DNA of 64,000 bases from an uncultured Eubacteriales bacterium (GTDB lineage Bacteria > Bacillota > Clostridia > Oscillospirales > Oscillospiraceae): the NCBI GenBank assembly GCA_949283375.1, contig CASDSM010000019.1:1-64000 (forward strand). Direction: 5' to 3'. Below the pieces are notes generated by a model. The model searched no databases. It was given only the letters and a program-made list of their open reading frames with translations, and was not told where the DNA came from. Each line of letters opens with the position of its first letter. Position 1 is the stretch's first letter. Below are positions 49,326-58,714 of the stretch, one piece after another. The position numbers and the translations under genes were made by a program.

Positions 49326-50606
49326 TCAGTTCCGCAGGCTGCCCAGATAGGCCAGGCTGGGCTTGGGGGTCCGCCGCTGGCCGCCCGCGCGGTCCACGGC
49401 GATGAGGCCGAACTGCATGGCAAAGCCCTTCTGCCACTCGAAGTTGTCCATCAGGCTCCAGTAGCAGTAGCCCCGCACCGGGAGGCCGTCCGCGAGACAG
49501 CGCTCCACCCCCTCCAGCGCCTCGCGGATGAAGGCCACCCGGCGGGTGTCGTCAGCGGTGGCGATGCCGTTTTCCGTGACGATCAAGTCGCCGTGGAAAT
49601 CCTCCGCCACCCGGCGGATCACATGCTCCAGAGCGGCGGGGTAGAACTCGTAGCCCATCTGGGTCACCTCCGCCCCCTCCGGGGCGGTCATGCTGCCATT
49701 GCCGTCATAGCGGGCGCGGGTGTAGTTCTGGACGCCCAAAAAGTCGTCTCCCTCGATGGCGGGGAGATAGTGGGTGAACTCCTCCGCCCAGACCCTGGCC
49801 GCCTCCGCCTCGCCGCCGGGGAGGGCCTGAATGTCGTGCAGGCTCAGCGTCAGGCCCAGCCTGACATGGGGGGCCACCTCCCGGATCACCGCCCGGGCCG
49901 CCCGGTGGGCCTCCATCACCAGCTCGTCTCCCCGGGCTGTGCGGGGGTTGGTGAAGCTCTGAGGCTGTGGAACGCCGAAGACGGCCAGATTCTCCGCCGC
50001 GGCGGCCTTCTGGTTCTCCATCATCTTCTGGAGGTTCATCCCCATCTGCACCCCGCCATCGGCGGCCTTTGCGGCCTGGGCCATCATCTGCTTCCGGTAG
50101 CGCTCGGCAATCGCCGCCACCTGGACGCCCATGTTCGCCTCATTGATGGTGCAGACATACCGCAGCTCCGCGCCCAGCCCCTCCATCACATAGCGGACAT
50201 AGCGGGCGAAATCTGCCGGGGTGGTCTCCGCCTCCCAGCCCCCCTTGGAGATCAGCCATTTCGGGCTGGAGAAGTGGTGCAGGGTCACGATGGGCTCCAC
50301 CCCGTTGGCCCGGCAGCAGCGGATCACGTCCCGGTAGTGCTCCAGCGCGGCGGCGTCAAAGCGCCCCTCCTCCGGCTGGATGCGGGCCCACTCGACGCCA
50401 AAGCGGTAGGCGTTCAGCCCCGCCTCCGCCAGCAGGCGGATGTCCTCCGCGTAGCGGTGATAGTGATCGCAGGCGTCCAGAGAGGGCTCCACATAGCTGG
50501 TGTGGGTCATCTGCTCGGCGGCCCAGCAGTCGCTGTTCGTGTTGTTCCCCTCCACCTGATGGGGCGCGGTGGCCGCGCCGAGGAAAAATCCGGCCGGTAA
50601 TTTCAT
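49326..50606 (-). CDS. GH1 beta-glycosidase
   Basis: 426 residues of glycoside hydrolase family 1 (beta-glucosidase or beta-galactosidase). Acid/base Glu156 is in TINEANMG, where most members have NEP; nucleophile Glu345 is in VTENGIA. GFFLGAATAPHQVEG opens the barrel. No signal peptide, so it acts in the cytoplasm. A Met/Gln/Ala-rich insertion follows the acid/base (about 170-205). It is divergent from the symporter gene. Confidence 0.93.
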   Translation of the reverse strand: MKLPAGFFLGAATAPHQVEGNNTNSDCWAAEQMTHTSYVEPSLDACDHYHRYAEDIRLLAEAGLNAYRFGVEWARIQPEEGRFDAAALEHYRDVIRCCRANGVEPIVTLHHFSSPKWLISKGGWEAETTPADFARYVRYVMEGLGAELRYVCTINEANMGVQVAAIAERYRKQMMAQAAKAADGGVQMGMNLQKMMENQKAAAAENLAVFGVPQPQSFTNPRTARGDELVMEAHRAARAVIREVAPHVRLGLTLSLHDIQALPGGEAEAARVWAEEFTHYLPAIEGDDFLGVQNYTRARYDGNGSMTAPEGAEVTQMGYEFYPAALEHVIRRVAEDFHGDLIVTENGIATADDTRRVAFIREALEGVERCLADGLPVRGYCYWSLMDNFEWQKGFAMQFGLIAVDRAGGQRRTPKPSLAYLGSLRN

Positions 50607-50731
50607 CTTGTCATGGCTCCTTTCCGGGCATATCCCGTGCTGCGGGAGGCGCTCTCCCCTCCCCGTCTCCCACAGGATACCGCATCCGCGGGCATTCGTG
50701 CAGTCAATTATTTGAGATAACGTGTAGAAAT

Positions 50732-50761
50732 TTGACCATTCTTGGCAAACAGTCGAATAAT
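50732..50761 (+). promoter_or_regulatory. candidate promoter of the GPH symporter gene
   Basis: TTGACC at 50732-50737 and AATAAT at 50756-50761, 18-bp spacer. The 278-bp gap to GH1 is AT-rich here and could hold activator sites for the AraC protein encoded downstream. Confidence 0.45.
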
Positions 50762-50884
50762 TGTTCTTTTGGAATGATTTTTACATTTTCCATCTCCGGT
50801 CGCTGTGATAGAGTTTTCTCAGAAAGCCGGCACGGGCGCGCCCGGCCGGACCGCATCGGAGACAGTGCAAAGGAGAGGAATATC

Positions 50885-52378
50885 ATGGCACGAAACAAGA
50901 AACCCACCCAGAGCGAGCTCGACGGCGTCCAATACCGCCGGGTGCCCACCTGGTGCATCGCCATCGCCGAGATGCAGGGCGGCGCGGCGATGGCCTTCTA
51001 CTCCCTGGTCGGCCTGATGAGCTATGTCGCCAGCGAGGGCTACGGCATCGCCATGGCGGTGGCGGGCGTCATCCTCACCGCCACCCGCTGGTTTGACGGC
51101 ATCATCGACCCCTTCCTCGCCATCTGGATCGACAAGCTCAACACCCGCTTCGGCAAGCTGCGCATCCTGATGCTCACCGGCCTTGCCATCCGCAGTATCG
51201 CCATGCTGATGCTCTTTGTCTGGTTCAGCGGGCACTCGCAGAGCGTGGTCCTCTTCACCATCCTCTATATGGTCAACATCGTGGGCAACTCCATCTTTGA
51301 CATCGCCGGGAATATGCTCCCCGCCGTCATGACCAACGACCCCCGCCAGCGCCCCACCGTCCAGGTCTGGGCCACCATCTACAACTATCTCTTCCCGATG
51401 ATCCTGGCGCTGGTCTCCGCCATGGTGCTGCTGCCCATGTTCGGCAACCAGTATACCCGCGAGATGCTCTCCCTCACCTGCCTCATCTATGTGGCGGTGG
51501 CCTGGGTACTCACCCTGATCGCCTGCATCGGCCTGGCCCCGGTGGATAAGCCGGAGAACTTTGAGGGGATCTCCGCCGGTGGGGAGAGCGTGAGCATGCG
51601 GGATATGGGCAAATTCCTCCTGCACAACCGCCCCTTCCAGCTCTATACCATCGCCGCCGTCTCGGACAAGCTCGCCCAGCAGGTGATCAGCCAGAGCATC
51701 GTCTCTACCATGCTCTTCGGCATCCTGATCGGCAACATCCAGTTCGGCACCATCCTGAGCATGCTCTCCATGCTGCCCTCCATCGTCTTTGCCATCTTCG
51801 GCGCCCGCTACTGCGGACGCCACGGCAGCAAGGAGGCCACCGTCACCTGGACCTGGGTCTGCACCATCATCTCCGCCGGCAGCATCCTCTTCTGCTCGGT
51901 GATCGACATGGGGAATATCTCCACCAATCTGGTCTACACCGTTCTCTTCTTCCTCCTCCTGCTGCTGACGAACGGAGCGAAGATGTGCGTCACCACCGCC
52001 AACGGCTCCATGCGCGCCGACATCGTGGACTATGAGCTCGACCGCAGCGGCAAGTATATCCCCGCCGTGGTCACCGCCACCTACAACTTTATCGACCAGC
52101 TCATCTCTTCCCTCGGCATCACCATCGCCACCGTCTGCGTCTCCCTCATCGGGTATGTGAACACGGCGCCCCAGCCCACCGACGCCCCCACCCCCGCGAT
52201 CAAGGCGATGGCCCTCTTCCTCTACTTCGGGATGCCCATGATCGGCTGGGTCTGCACCCTGGTGGCGATGCGGTTCTTCCGCCTCAGCCGGGAGGAGATG
52301 GTGAACGTGCAAAAGCGGATCGCGGAGAAGAAGCAGGCCATTCTGGCCGCCGAAAGTGCCGGGGAAAGCGCGTCGTAA
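50885..52378 (+). CDS. GPH-family sugar:cation symporter (MelB-like)
   Basis: 497 residues with about twelve membrane helices. The N-terminal half holds the cation-site acidic residues in ATRWFDGIIDPFLAIWIDKLNTRFGKLR, typical of MelB/GPH transporters. It imports di- or oligosaccharides with Na+ or H+. It sits between GH1 and an AraC regulator. AGGAGAGG precedes the ATG. Confidence 0.93.
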   Translation: MARNKKPTQSELDGVQYRRVPTWCIAIAEMQGGAAMAFYSLVGLMSYVASEGYGIAMAVAGVILTATRWFDGIIDPFLAIWIDKLNTRFGKLRILMLTGLAIRSIAMLMLFVWFSGHSQSVVLFTILYMVNIVGNSIFDIAGNMLPAVMTNDPRQRPTVQVWATIYNYLFPMILALVSAMVLLPMFGNQYTREMLSLTCLIYVAVAWVLTLIACIGLAPVDKPENFEGISAGGESVSMRDMGKFLLHNRPFQLYTIAAVSDKLAQQVISQSIVSTMLFGILIGNIQFGTILSMLSMLPSIVFAIFGARYCGRHGSKEATVTWTWVCTIISAGSILFCSVIDMGNISTNLVYTVLFFLLLLLTNGAKMCVTTANGSMRADIVDYELDRSGKYIPAVVTATYNFIDQLISSLGITIATVCVSLIGYVNTAPQPTDAPTPAIKAMALFLYFGMPMIGWVCTLVAMRFFRLSREEMVNVQKRIAEKKQAILAAESAGESAS

Positions 52379-52381
52379 AAA

Positions 52382-52412
52382 CACAACGGGGAGGGCATGC
52401 CCTCCCCTTGTG
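52382..52412. terminator. terminator between symporter and AraC genes
   Basis: A palindrome CACAA-C-GGGGAGGGC-AT-GCCCTCCCC-TTGTG between converging genes; T runs are short. Confidence 0.55.
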
Positions 52413-52415
52413 GTC

Positions 52416-53630
52416 CTAGTTGCTGCCGCCGCCCCGCCACTGGGTGGGCGTCTGGCCGGTGACGCTGCGGAAGCTGTGGATGAAATAGCTGCGGCTGGAG
52501 AAGGCCAGCTTGTCGGCGATCTCCTGTACGCTGAGCCGGGTGGACTTGAGCAGCACCTTCGCCCGCTCCACCTTGGCAAACTTCACATAGTCGGAGACGG
52601 CGAGGCCGGTCTCCTTCTTAAAGAGGCGGGTGAGGTAGTATTCGTCATACCCCGCCATCCGGGCCAGGTCCGCCGCGCGGATGCGCTCCTCCAGATGGAG
52701 CTCGATGTAGTCCACGCACTTCTGCACCGCCTGGCTGTAGCGGGGATTCGTGCGGCAGCGGCGGACCCGGCGGATAAAGTCGTCGTACATGGTGGGCGAG
52801 AGGTGGATCAGCTCCTCCAGGCTGCGGGCGTTCTCCCCGCTCTGGATGTAGGCATCCCCCAGGGAATAGGCCTCCTCCGGGCTCAGGCCGCCCTCGATGG
52901 CGGCCCGGGAGACCATGGTGGTGAACACCGCCAGATTGGTCTTCGCCTTGCGCAGGGCGTCCCCCGCGTCGAGGGGGACCCCGCTGCTGAGCATGACGGA
53001 GTTGCTGAGGGCCTCCCGATAGTTCAGGTCGCCGTTTCGCACCATGTCCAGCATGGCCCGCTCGGCGGCGTAGACCTGATTGCGGTCCCGCTCCGTCCGG
53101 GGCAGCTCCGCCTCCGGCTGGAACCCGGCGGCGGGCACGGTGATATCGCTGTAGCGCAGCTTCTGGCCGGTGACGGCGTAGTGGAGCATGAGGAGATACC
53201 GCCCGAGCAGCACATTGGTCACCACCGGCAGCCGCCGGACCGCCTGGACGAGCTGCGCCTTCCAGGCCACGCTGAGCTCCAGCCCCTGATAGTCCCCGCG
53301 GCCCAGCTCCATCTGCCGCTTGGAGCCGGAGGTATAGAACACCGGCCCGAGCACCCAGACCCGCTGGAGCGCGCCCGTCTCGTCCCGCTGGCCGGTCGCC
53401 CCCCACATCAGGCCGACGGCGCTGCCCAGATAGACCGGGCAGGACAGCGCCCCGATGTGGCGCAGCATCCAGTCCCGGCAGCCGAAGCTGGAAAAGGCGG
53501 TGTTGAGCACCGCCTCGTCCCCGCTGTTGGAGAAGAGCAGCTCCCCATTCGCATCATAGCACCAGGTGGAGATCTGGTCGCACAGCAGGAGCAGCTCCTG
53601 CAAAAAGCGCACGTTTTCCTCTGCCGGCAT
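52416..53630 (-). CDS. AraC-family regulator
   Basis: 404 residues from the ATG at 53630; a stop-free frame reaches far upstream only because it shadows the GH2 gene. The N-terminal ~290 residues form a sensor with no family I can name. The C-terminal helix-turn-helix pair is typical of AraC (AADLARMAGYDEYYLTRLFK and LSVQEIADKLAFSSRSYFIH). A TATAAT box lies at about 53670 upstream with no clear -35, consistent with activation. It is divergent from GH2 and probably controls this locus. Confidence 0.93.
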   Translation of the reverse strand: MPAEENVRFLQELLLLCDQISTWCYDANGELLFSNSGDEAVLNTAFSSFGCRDWMLRHIGALSCPVYLGSAVGLMWGATGQRDETGALQRVWVLGPVFYTSGSKRQMELGRGDYQGLELSVAWKAQLVQAVRRLPVVTNVLLGRYLLMLHYAVTGQKLRYSDITVPAAGFQPEAELPRTERDRNQVYAAERAMLDMVRNGDLNYREALSNSVMLSSGVPLDAGDALRKAKTNLAVFTTMVSRAAIEGGLSPEEAYSLGDAYIQSGENARSLEELIHLSPTMYDDFIRRVRRCRTNPRYSQAVQKCVDYIELHLEERIRAADLARMAGYDEYYLTRLFKKETGLAVSDYVKFAKVERAKVLLKSTRLSVQEIADKLAFSSRSYFIHSFRSVTGQTPTQWRGGGSN

Positions 53631-53738
53631 GGAGCATACCGCCTTTCTCCTGATATCACTGCCATTATACCCCATTTTCCCAGCCTTGGGTAGGGAGAAC
53701 CTGCCCGGGCGCACGACAACAGAAGAGGAGAGATCGCC

Positions 53739-55940
53739 ATGCGCACCATTCTGAATCTGAACGACGGCTGGACCTTTGTCCGGGCGGACCACCCCTCCGA
53801 CGCCGATGGCGTCCCCGTCACCCTCCCCCACACCTGGAACGCCGAGGACGGACAGGACGGCGGGGACGACTATCACCGCGGCCGGTGCTGGTATCTGCGC
53901 GACCTGGACCGCCCCGCCCTCCCCGACGGGGGTAAGGTCTGGCTGGAGGTGGAGGGGGCGGCCATGACCGCCGTCGTCTATCTCAACGGGGAACAGCTGG
54001 CCGTCCACGAGGGGGGCTACTCCACCTTCCGGGTGGACCTGACGGGGCAGCTCAAGGAGCGGAACCTGCTGGCCATCTCGGTGAGCAACGAGCGCAGCCG
54101 CTCCGTCTACCCCCAGCAGGCGGACTTCACCTTCTACGGCGGCCTGTACCGGGATGTGAAGCTGATCGTGGTCCCCAAGGCCCACTTCTCCCTCTCTCAC
54201 CACGGAGGGCCGGGCCTCAAGGTGACCCCTGTGGTGGATCTGGCGCAAAAGAGCGCCGAGGTCACGCTGGAGGCCTGGGTGGAGGGACCGGCAGAGACGG
54301 TCGCCTTCCAGGCGGCGGGCCAGCGCCGGACCGCGCCTGTGGAGAACGGGTATGCCAGGGCGGTCTTTTCCCTCCCCGACGTCCGCCTCTGGGACGGGGT
54401 GGAGGACCCCTGGCTCTACACTGCCTCCGCCCGGCTGGAGAGCGGGGACGAGGTCTCCGCCCGGTTTGGCTGCCGGCGCTTTGAGATCGACCCGCAGCGG
54501 GGCTTTCTCCTCAACGGGCGGCCCTATCCCCTCCGGGGCGTCAGCCGCCATCAGGACCGGAAGGGGGCGGGCAATGCCCTCACCCGGGAGATGATGGAGG
54601 AGGACATGGCCATCATCCGCGAGCTGGGGGCGAACACCCTCCGGCTGGCCCACTATCAGCACGCCCAGTATTTCTACGACCTCTGCGATGAGAACGGCAT
54701 GGTGGTCTGGGCGGAGATCCCCTATATCACGATGCACATGCCGGGCGGGCGGGAGAACACCCTCAGCCAGATGACCGAGCTGGTGGTGCAGAGCTACAAT
54801 CACCCCTCCATCGCCGTCTGGGGCCTCTCCAACGAGATCACCGCCGCCTCCGCTGTCAATGAGGACCTGCTGGAAAATCACAGGGCGCTCAACGACCTCT
54901 GCCATAAGCTGGACCCCACCCGGCCCACCACCATGGCCAACGTCTTCATGCTGGACATCGACAGCCCCATTCTGGAGATTCCGGATGTGAACAGCTACAA
55001 CCTCTATTTCGGCTGGTATCTGGGGGAGCTGGAGCAGAACGACCAGTTCTTTGACGAGTACCACGCGAAATTCCCTGACCGCTGCATCGGCTTTTCCGAG
55101 TACGGGGCGGACGCCAACCCGGCCTATCAGAGCCCCAGCCCGGAAAAGGGGGACTACACCGAGAGCTATCAGTGCGTCTACCACGAGCACATGCTCCGCA
55201 TGATCGAAGCCCGGCCCTGGCTGTGGGCCACCCATGTGTGGAACCTCTTCGACTTCGGCGCGGATGGCCGGGACGAGGGCGGCAAGCACGGGGAGAACCA
55301 GAAGGGACTGGTCACCTTTGACCGCAGGCTGAAAAAGGACGCCTTCTACCTCTACAAGGCGGCGTGGAACCGGTCGGAGCCCTTTGTCCACCTCTGCGGC
55401 AGCCGGTATGTGGACCGGACGGAGGACGTCACCGAGATCAAGGTCTACTCCAACCTGGACGAGGTCAGCCTGTCTGTGGACGGGAAGCACTTTGCCACCC
55501 AGACCGGCCATGTGGTCTTCTCCTTCCAGGTGCCCATCACCGGGGAGCACACCATCTCCGCCCAGGCGGGGGACTGCGCCAGCGTCATGCTGGTGCGCAA
55601 GGTGGACGCCCCCAACCCCGCCTACACCAAGCCGGGCCGGGCGGCCAGCGTGACCAACTGGTTTGACCAGGGGGAGGTGGACCCCGCCTGCTACTCCATC
55701 ATGGACACCCTGGGGGAGATCCGCCAGCATCCCAAGGCGGGGGCGGTCATCGAGGAGATGATGTCCCGCGGGGCGGAGAGCCACGGGGAGATCGCCGAGA
55801 CGGTGAAGGACAACCCCGCCCTCCAGCGGATGATGAACCGCATCACTCTGGTCAGCCTTCTCAAGCAGTCCGGGGCGGACCAGCAGAGCATTTTGCAGCT
55901 CAACCGCATTTTGCAGGGCATCCCCAAGACAGAGGGCTGA
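53739..55940 (+). CDS. GH2 beta-galactosidase-type hydrolase
   Basis: 733 residues. The sugar-binding jelly roll (1-150), Ig-like domain (about 155-255) and barrel (about 255-550) are followed by a C-terminal Ig-like part and a helical ~90-residue tail. Acid/base Glu366 is in WGLSNEI and nucleophile Glu454 in GFSEYGAD. No signal peptide. It could act on beta-galactosides or other beta-glycosides; the family does not settle this. First gene of the plus-strand run to 61375. Confidence 0.93.
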   Translation: MRTILNLNDGWTFVRADHPSDADGVPVTLPHTWNAEDGQDGGDDYHRGRCWYLRDLDRPALPDGGKVWLEVEGAAMTAVVYLNGEQLAVHEGGYSTFRVDLTGQLKERNLLAISVSNERSRSVYPQQADFTFYGGLYRDVKLIVVPKAHFSLSHHGGPGLKVTPVVDLAQKSAEVTLEAWVEGPAETVAFQAAGQRRTAPVENGYARAVFSLPDVRLWDGVEDPWLYTASARLESGDEVSARFGCRRFEIDPQRGFLLNGRPYPLRGVSRHQDRKGAGNALTREMMEEDMAIIRELGANTLRLAHYQHAQYFYDLCDENGMVVWAEIPYITMHMPGGRENTLSQMTELVVQSYNHPSIAVWGLSNEITAASAVNEDLLENHRALNDLCHKLDPTRPTTMANVFMLDIDSPILEIPDVNSYNLYFGWYLGELEQNDQFFDEYHAKFPDRCIGFSEYGADANPAYQSPSPEKGDYTESYQCVYHEHMLRMIEARPWLWATHVWNLFDFGADGRDEGGKHGENQKGLVTFDRRLKKDAFYLYKAAWNRSEPFVHLCGSRYVDRTEDVTEIKVYSNLDEVSLSVDGKHFATQTGHVVFSFQVPITGEHTISAQAGDCASVMLVRKVDAPNPAYTKPGRAASVTNWFDQGEVDPACYSIMDTLGEIRQHPKAGAVIEEMMSRGAESHGEIAETVKDNPALQRMMNRITLVSLLKQSGADQQSILQLNRILQGIPKTEG

Positions 55941-55968
55941 GGGTGTGCTATCATAGAGGAAAACCGCG

Positions 55969-56002
55969 ACTGCAAACTCGAGCAAATGTCTGCATTTGCT
56001 CG
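55969..56002 (+). repeat. dispersed hairpin repeat, second copy
   Basis: ACTGCAAACTC followed by a CGAGCAAATG/CATTTGCTCG hairpin, matching 31529-31564. It sits between GH2 and GH43, 10 bp before the GH43 ribosome site, where it may affect translation or mRNA stability. Confidence 0.65.
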
Positions 56003-56022
56003 AAATAAAAGGAGGGCGCAAT

Positions 56023-57846
56023 ATGCACACCTACTGTAACCCGCTGGACCTGCCCTACCGCTACCAGCACATGAACGAGAATGGCCGCCGCTACGCCTTC
56101 CGGGAGGGGGCGGACCCCACGCTGGCGTATTTCAAGGGGCGGTACTACCTCTTTGTCTCCATGTCGGCGGGCTTCTTCCACTCGGAGGATCTGCTGCACT
56201 GGGACTTTCACGCCGATGCGGACCTGCTGATCTACGACTACGCCCCAGACGTCCGCCAGATCGGAGACTATCTCTACTTCTGCGCCTCCCGGCGGAACGA
56301 GAACTGCCCCATCCTCCGCAGCGCCGATCCCCTCCACCAGCCCTTCGAGGAGGTGGCCGCCCCCTTCCCCTTCTGGGACCCCAACCTGTTTCTGGACGAG
56401 GACGGGCGGCTCTACCTCTACTGGGGCTGCACCAACACCGAGCCCATCTGGGGGGTGGAGCTGGACCGGGAGACCCTCGCGCCCATCGGGGAGCGGCAGC
56501 CCCTGATCTACGGCGACCCGGACGCCCTGGGCTATGAGCGCCCCGGGGACAACGGGGTTGTGGACAAGGAGGGGAGCGTGGTCTACCAGCACCTCGCCCC
56601 CCTGTTCAACCGGGAGACGGGAAAGATCGAGTTCCCCGCCGGGATGACCGAGCTGGGCGGCTACTCCGCCGAGGCGATGACCCGGATGTTCCTCTCCATC
56701 GGCGCGCCCTATATCGAGGGGGCCTACATGACCCGGCACGGGGGGCGCTATTACCTGCAATATGCCGCCCCCGGCACTCAGTACAACCTCTACTCCGACG
56801 CCGTCTATGTGGGGGATGGCCCGCTGGGGCCCTTCACCCGGCAGACCTCCAACCCCTTCAGCGCCGTCCCCGGCGGCTTTGCCGCCGGCGCGGGGCACGG
56901 CAGCACCGTGGCCGACCGGTACGGCAACCACTGGCACGCCGCCACCATGCGCATCAGCGTGAATCACGACTTTGAGCGGCGGGTGGGCCTCTTCCCCGCC
57001 GGATTTGACGGGGATGGGGTGCTCTTCTGCAACCAGAACTTCGCCTGCTATCCCCGGCGGATTCCCTCCGGGCGGTTTGACCCCTGGTCGGTGGAGCCGG
57101 AGTGGATGCTCCTCTCCTACGCCAAGCCCGCCTTCGCCTCCTCCACGGCGGAGGGGAGCAGCCCGGCCCTCGCGGTGAACGAGGACATCCGCACCTGGTG
57201 GAGCGCCGCCGGGGCGGAGCCGGGCGAGTGGCTCGCGGTGGACCTGGAGCGCGAGATGGACATCCGGGCCATTCAGGTCAATCTGGCGGACGAGGGAATT
57301 TCCGTGGTCTTCCCCCCGGAGTGCTACGGGGACGACCGCAAGAGCCGCCACATCGAGCTGGAGCCGCAGCTCTCCCGCTATACCGTTGAGACCAGCGCGG
57401 ACGGCGCGCACTGGACAGCGCTGGAGCAGGTGGAGCGGGAGTGCTCCAACGGCTATTTCGAGTATGAAGACGGCGTCTCCGCCCGGTTTGTGCGGGTGGT
57501 GGGCGGAGCGCTTCCCTATGGGCAGGCGCTGCGGATCAGCGGACTGCGGGTCTTTGGAAACGGCGGCGGGGCGCGGCCCGCGCCCGCCCGGGCCTCCGCC
57601 CGGCGGCTGGGTCCGCTGGACGCCAAGGTGCGCTGGGAGCCCATCCCCGGCGCGCAGGGCTGCAACGTGCGCTACGGGGTGGCCCCGGACAAGCTCTATC
57701 AGAGCTGGCTGGTCTACGGGGCGCAGGAGGTCGTCCTCTCCACCCTCGCCGCCGGTCAGGACTACTATATCGCAGTGGACAGCTTCAACGAAAACGGCGT
57801 CACACCCGGCGCGGTGTTTGCGCTCGGCGGAGGGGAGACGGAATGA
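56023..57846 (+). CDS. GH43 glycosidase with F5/8-type and FN3-like domains
   Basis: 607 residues from the ATG at 56023 (AAGGAGGG). The five-bladed GH43 domain (1-340) shows the catalytic residues in GADPTLAYF, FWDPNLFLD and IEGAYMTR. A coagulation factor 5/8-type carbohydrate-binding module (about 370-520) and an FN3-like domain (about 530-600) follow. Typical activities are arabinofuranosidase and xylosidase. No signal peptide, though a binding module suggests large substrates. The stop overlaps the next start (ATGA). Confidence 0.9.
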   Translation: MHTYCNPLDLPYRYQHMNENGRRYAFREGADPTLAYFKGRYYLFVSMSAGFFHSEDLLHWDFHADADLLIYDYAPDVRQIGDYLYFCASRRNENCPILRSADPLHQPFEEVAAPFPFWDPNLFLDEDGRLYLYWGCTNTEPIWGVELDRETLAPIGERQPLIYGDPDALGYERPGDNGVVDKEGSVVYQHLAPLFNRETGKIEFPAGMTELGGYSAEAMTRMFLSIGAPYIEGAYMTRHGGRYYLQYAAPGTQYNLYSDAVYVGDGPLGPFTRQTSNPFSAVPGGFAAGAGHGSTVADRYGNHWHAATMRISVNHDFERRVGLFPAGFDGDGVLFCNQNFACYPRRIPSGRFDPWSVEPEWMLLSYAKPAFASSTAEGSSPALAVNEDIRTWWSAAGAEPGEWLAVDLEREMDIRAIQVNLADEGISVVFPPECYGDDRKSRHIELEPQLSRYTVETSADGAHWTALEQVERECSNGYFEYEDGVSARFVRVVGGALPYGQALRISGLRVFGNGGGARPAPARASARRLGPLDAKVRWEPIPGAQGCNVRYGVAPDKLYQSWLVYGAQEVVLSTLAAGQDYYIAVDSFNENGVTPGAVFALGGGETE

Positions 57847-58697
57847 TCAGGAAGGGAATTCAGCAATTCATGCTGGGCACTGTCTTGAGCAGCGAGGCCC
57901 AGGCCCGGGAGACCCTCGCGGCGGTGAAGGCCGCCGGGTATGACGGCATTGAGCTGTGCAGTTTTATGATCCACCCCACCGGCTTTCTGGTGCGGCTGCT
58001 CACCCGGGCCGCCGGGATGCCCACCGGAAAGGGCGGCAAGCTGGACTGGCCCAAGCTGATGGCAGACTCCGGCCTCTCCGTCATCAGCCTGCACACCGAC
58101 CTCGGCAGCGTGGAGCGGGACCCGGCGGCGGTGGCCGCCGAGGCGCGGCGCTTTGGGACAGAGTATGTGGTCATCACCGGGATGTACCGCTTCCCCTATG
58201 GGGACGCCGGGGCCTGGCGCGATCTGGCCCGCCGTCTGAACGCCGCCGGGTCGGCCCTGGCCGGGGAGGGCGTCCAGCTCCTCTACCACAACCACAACTG
58301 CGAATTGCAGCGGGTGGCAGACGGCCTGCGGGGCTATGACATCCTGCTCGATGAGACCGACCCCGGGGCGGTGAACTTTGAGTTTGACAGCTACTGGTTT
58401 GCCGAGGGGGGCGCGGATGCCGGGCAGTGGATGAAGAAACTGGGCAGCCGCATGAAGCTCTGGCACATCAATGACCGGGGGACCCGCCTCGCCGCCGGGC
58501 AGAGCGTCATGACCCCCATCCTCCAGACGGACAGCATGGAGCTGGGGACGGGCAACCTGCCGCTCGAGCAGTGGGTGGAGCTGGCCCGGGCCAACGGCAC
58601 CCGTGCCGTGGTACTGGAGAGCCACCGGAACTGGGTGGCAAAGAGCCCGGTGAAAAGCCTCGAGGCCAGCGCCCAGTGGCTCAACCGGCATTTCTAA
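57843..58697 (+). CDS. sugar phosphate isomerase/epimerase-type TIM barrel protein
   Basis: 284 residues of the xylose isomerase-like TIM barrel. Metal-site residues are visible in VQLLYHNHNCEL, NFEFDSYW and KLWHINDRG, and VLESHRNW lies near the end. The substrate is unknown; such genes in glycan loci often process the released sugar. Its start is coupled to GH43. Confidence 0.88.
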   Translation: MIRKGIQQFMLGTVLSSEAQARETLAAVKAAGYDGIELCSFMIHPTGFLVRLLTRAAGMPTGKGGKLDWPKLMADSGLSVISLHTDLGSVERDPAAVAAEARRFGTEYVVITGMYRFPYGDAGAWRDLARRLNAAGSALAGEGVQLLYHNHNCELQRVADGLRGYDILLDETDPGAVNFEFDSYWFAEGGADAGQWMKKLGSRMKLWHINDRGTRLAAGQSVMTPILQTDSMELGTGNLPLEQWVELARANGTRAVVLESHRNWVAKSPVKSLEASAQWLNRHF

Positions 58698-58714
58698 TCG
58701 TGGGAGGGAGTCAA

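Noticed and set aside
52416-56030. A 1204-codon minus-strand open frame
   Set aside because: Only the last 404 codons (AraC regulator) are a gene; the rest is antisense to GH2.
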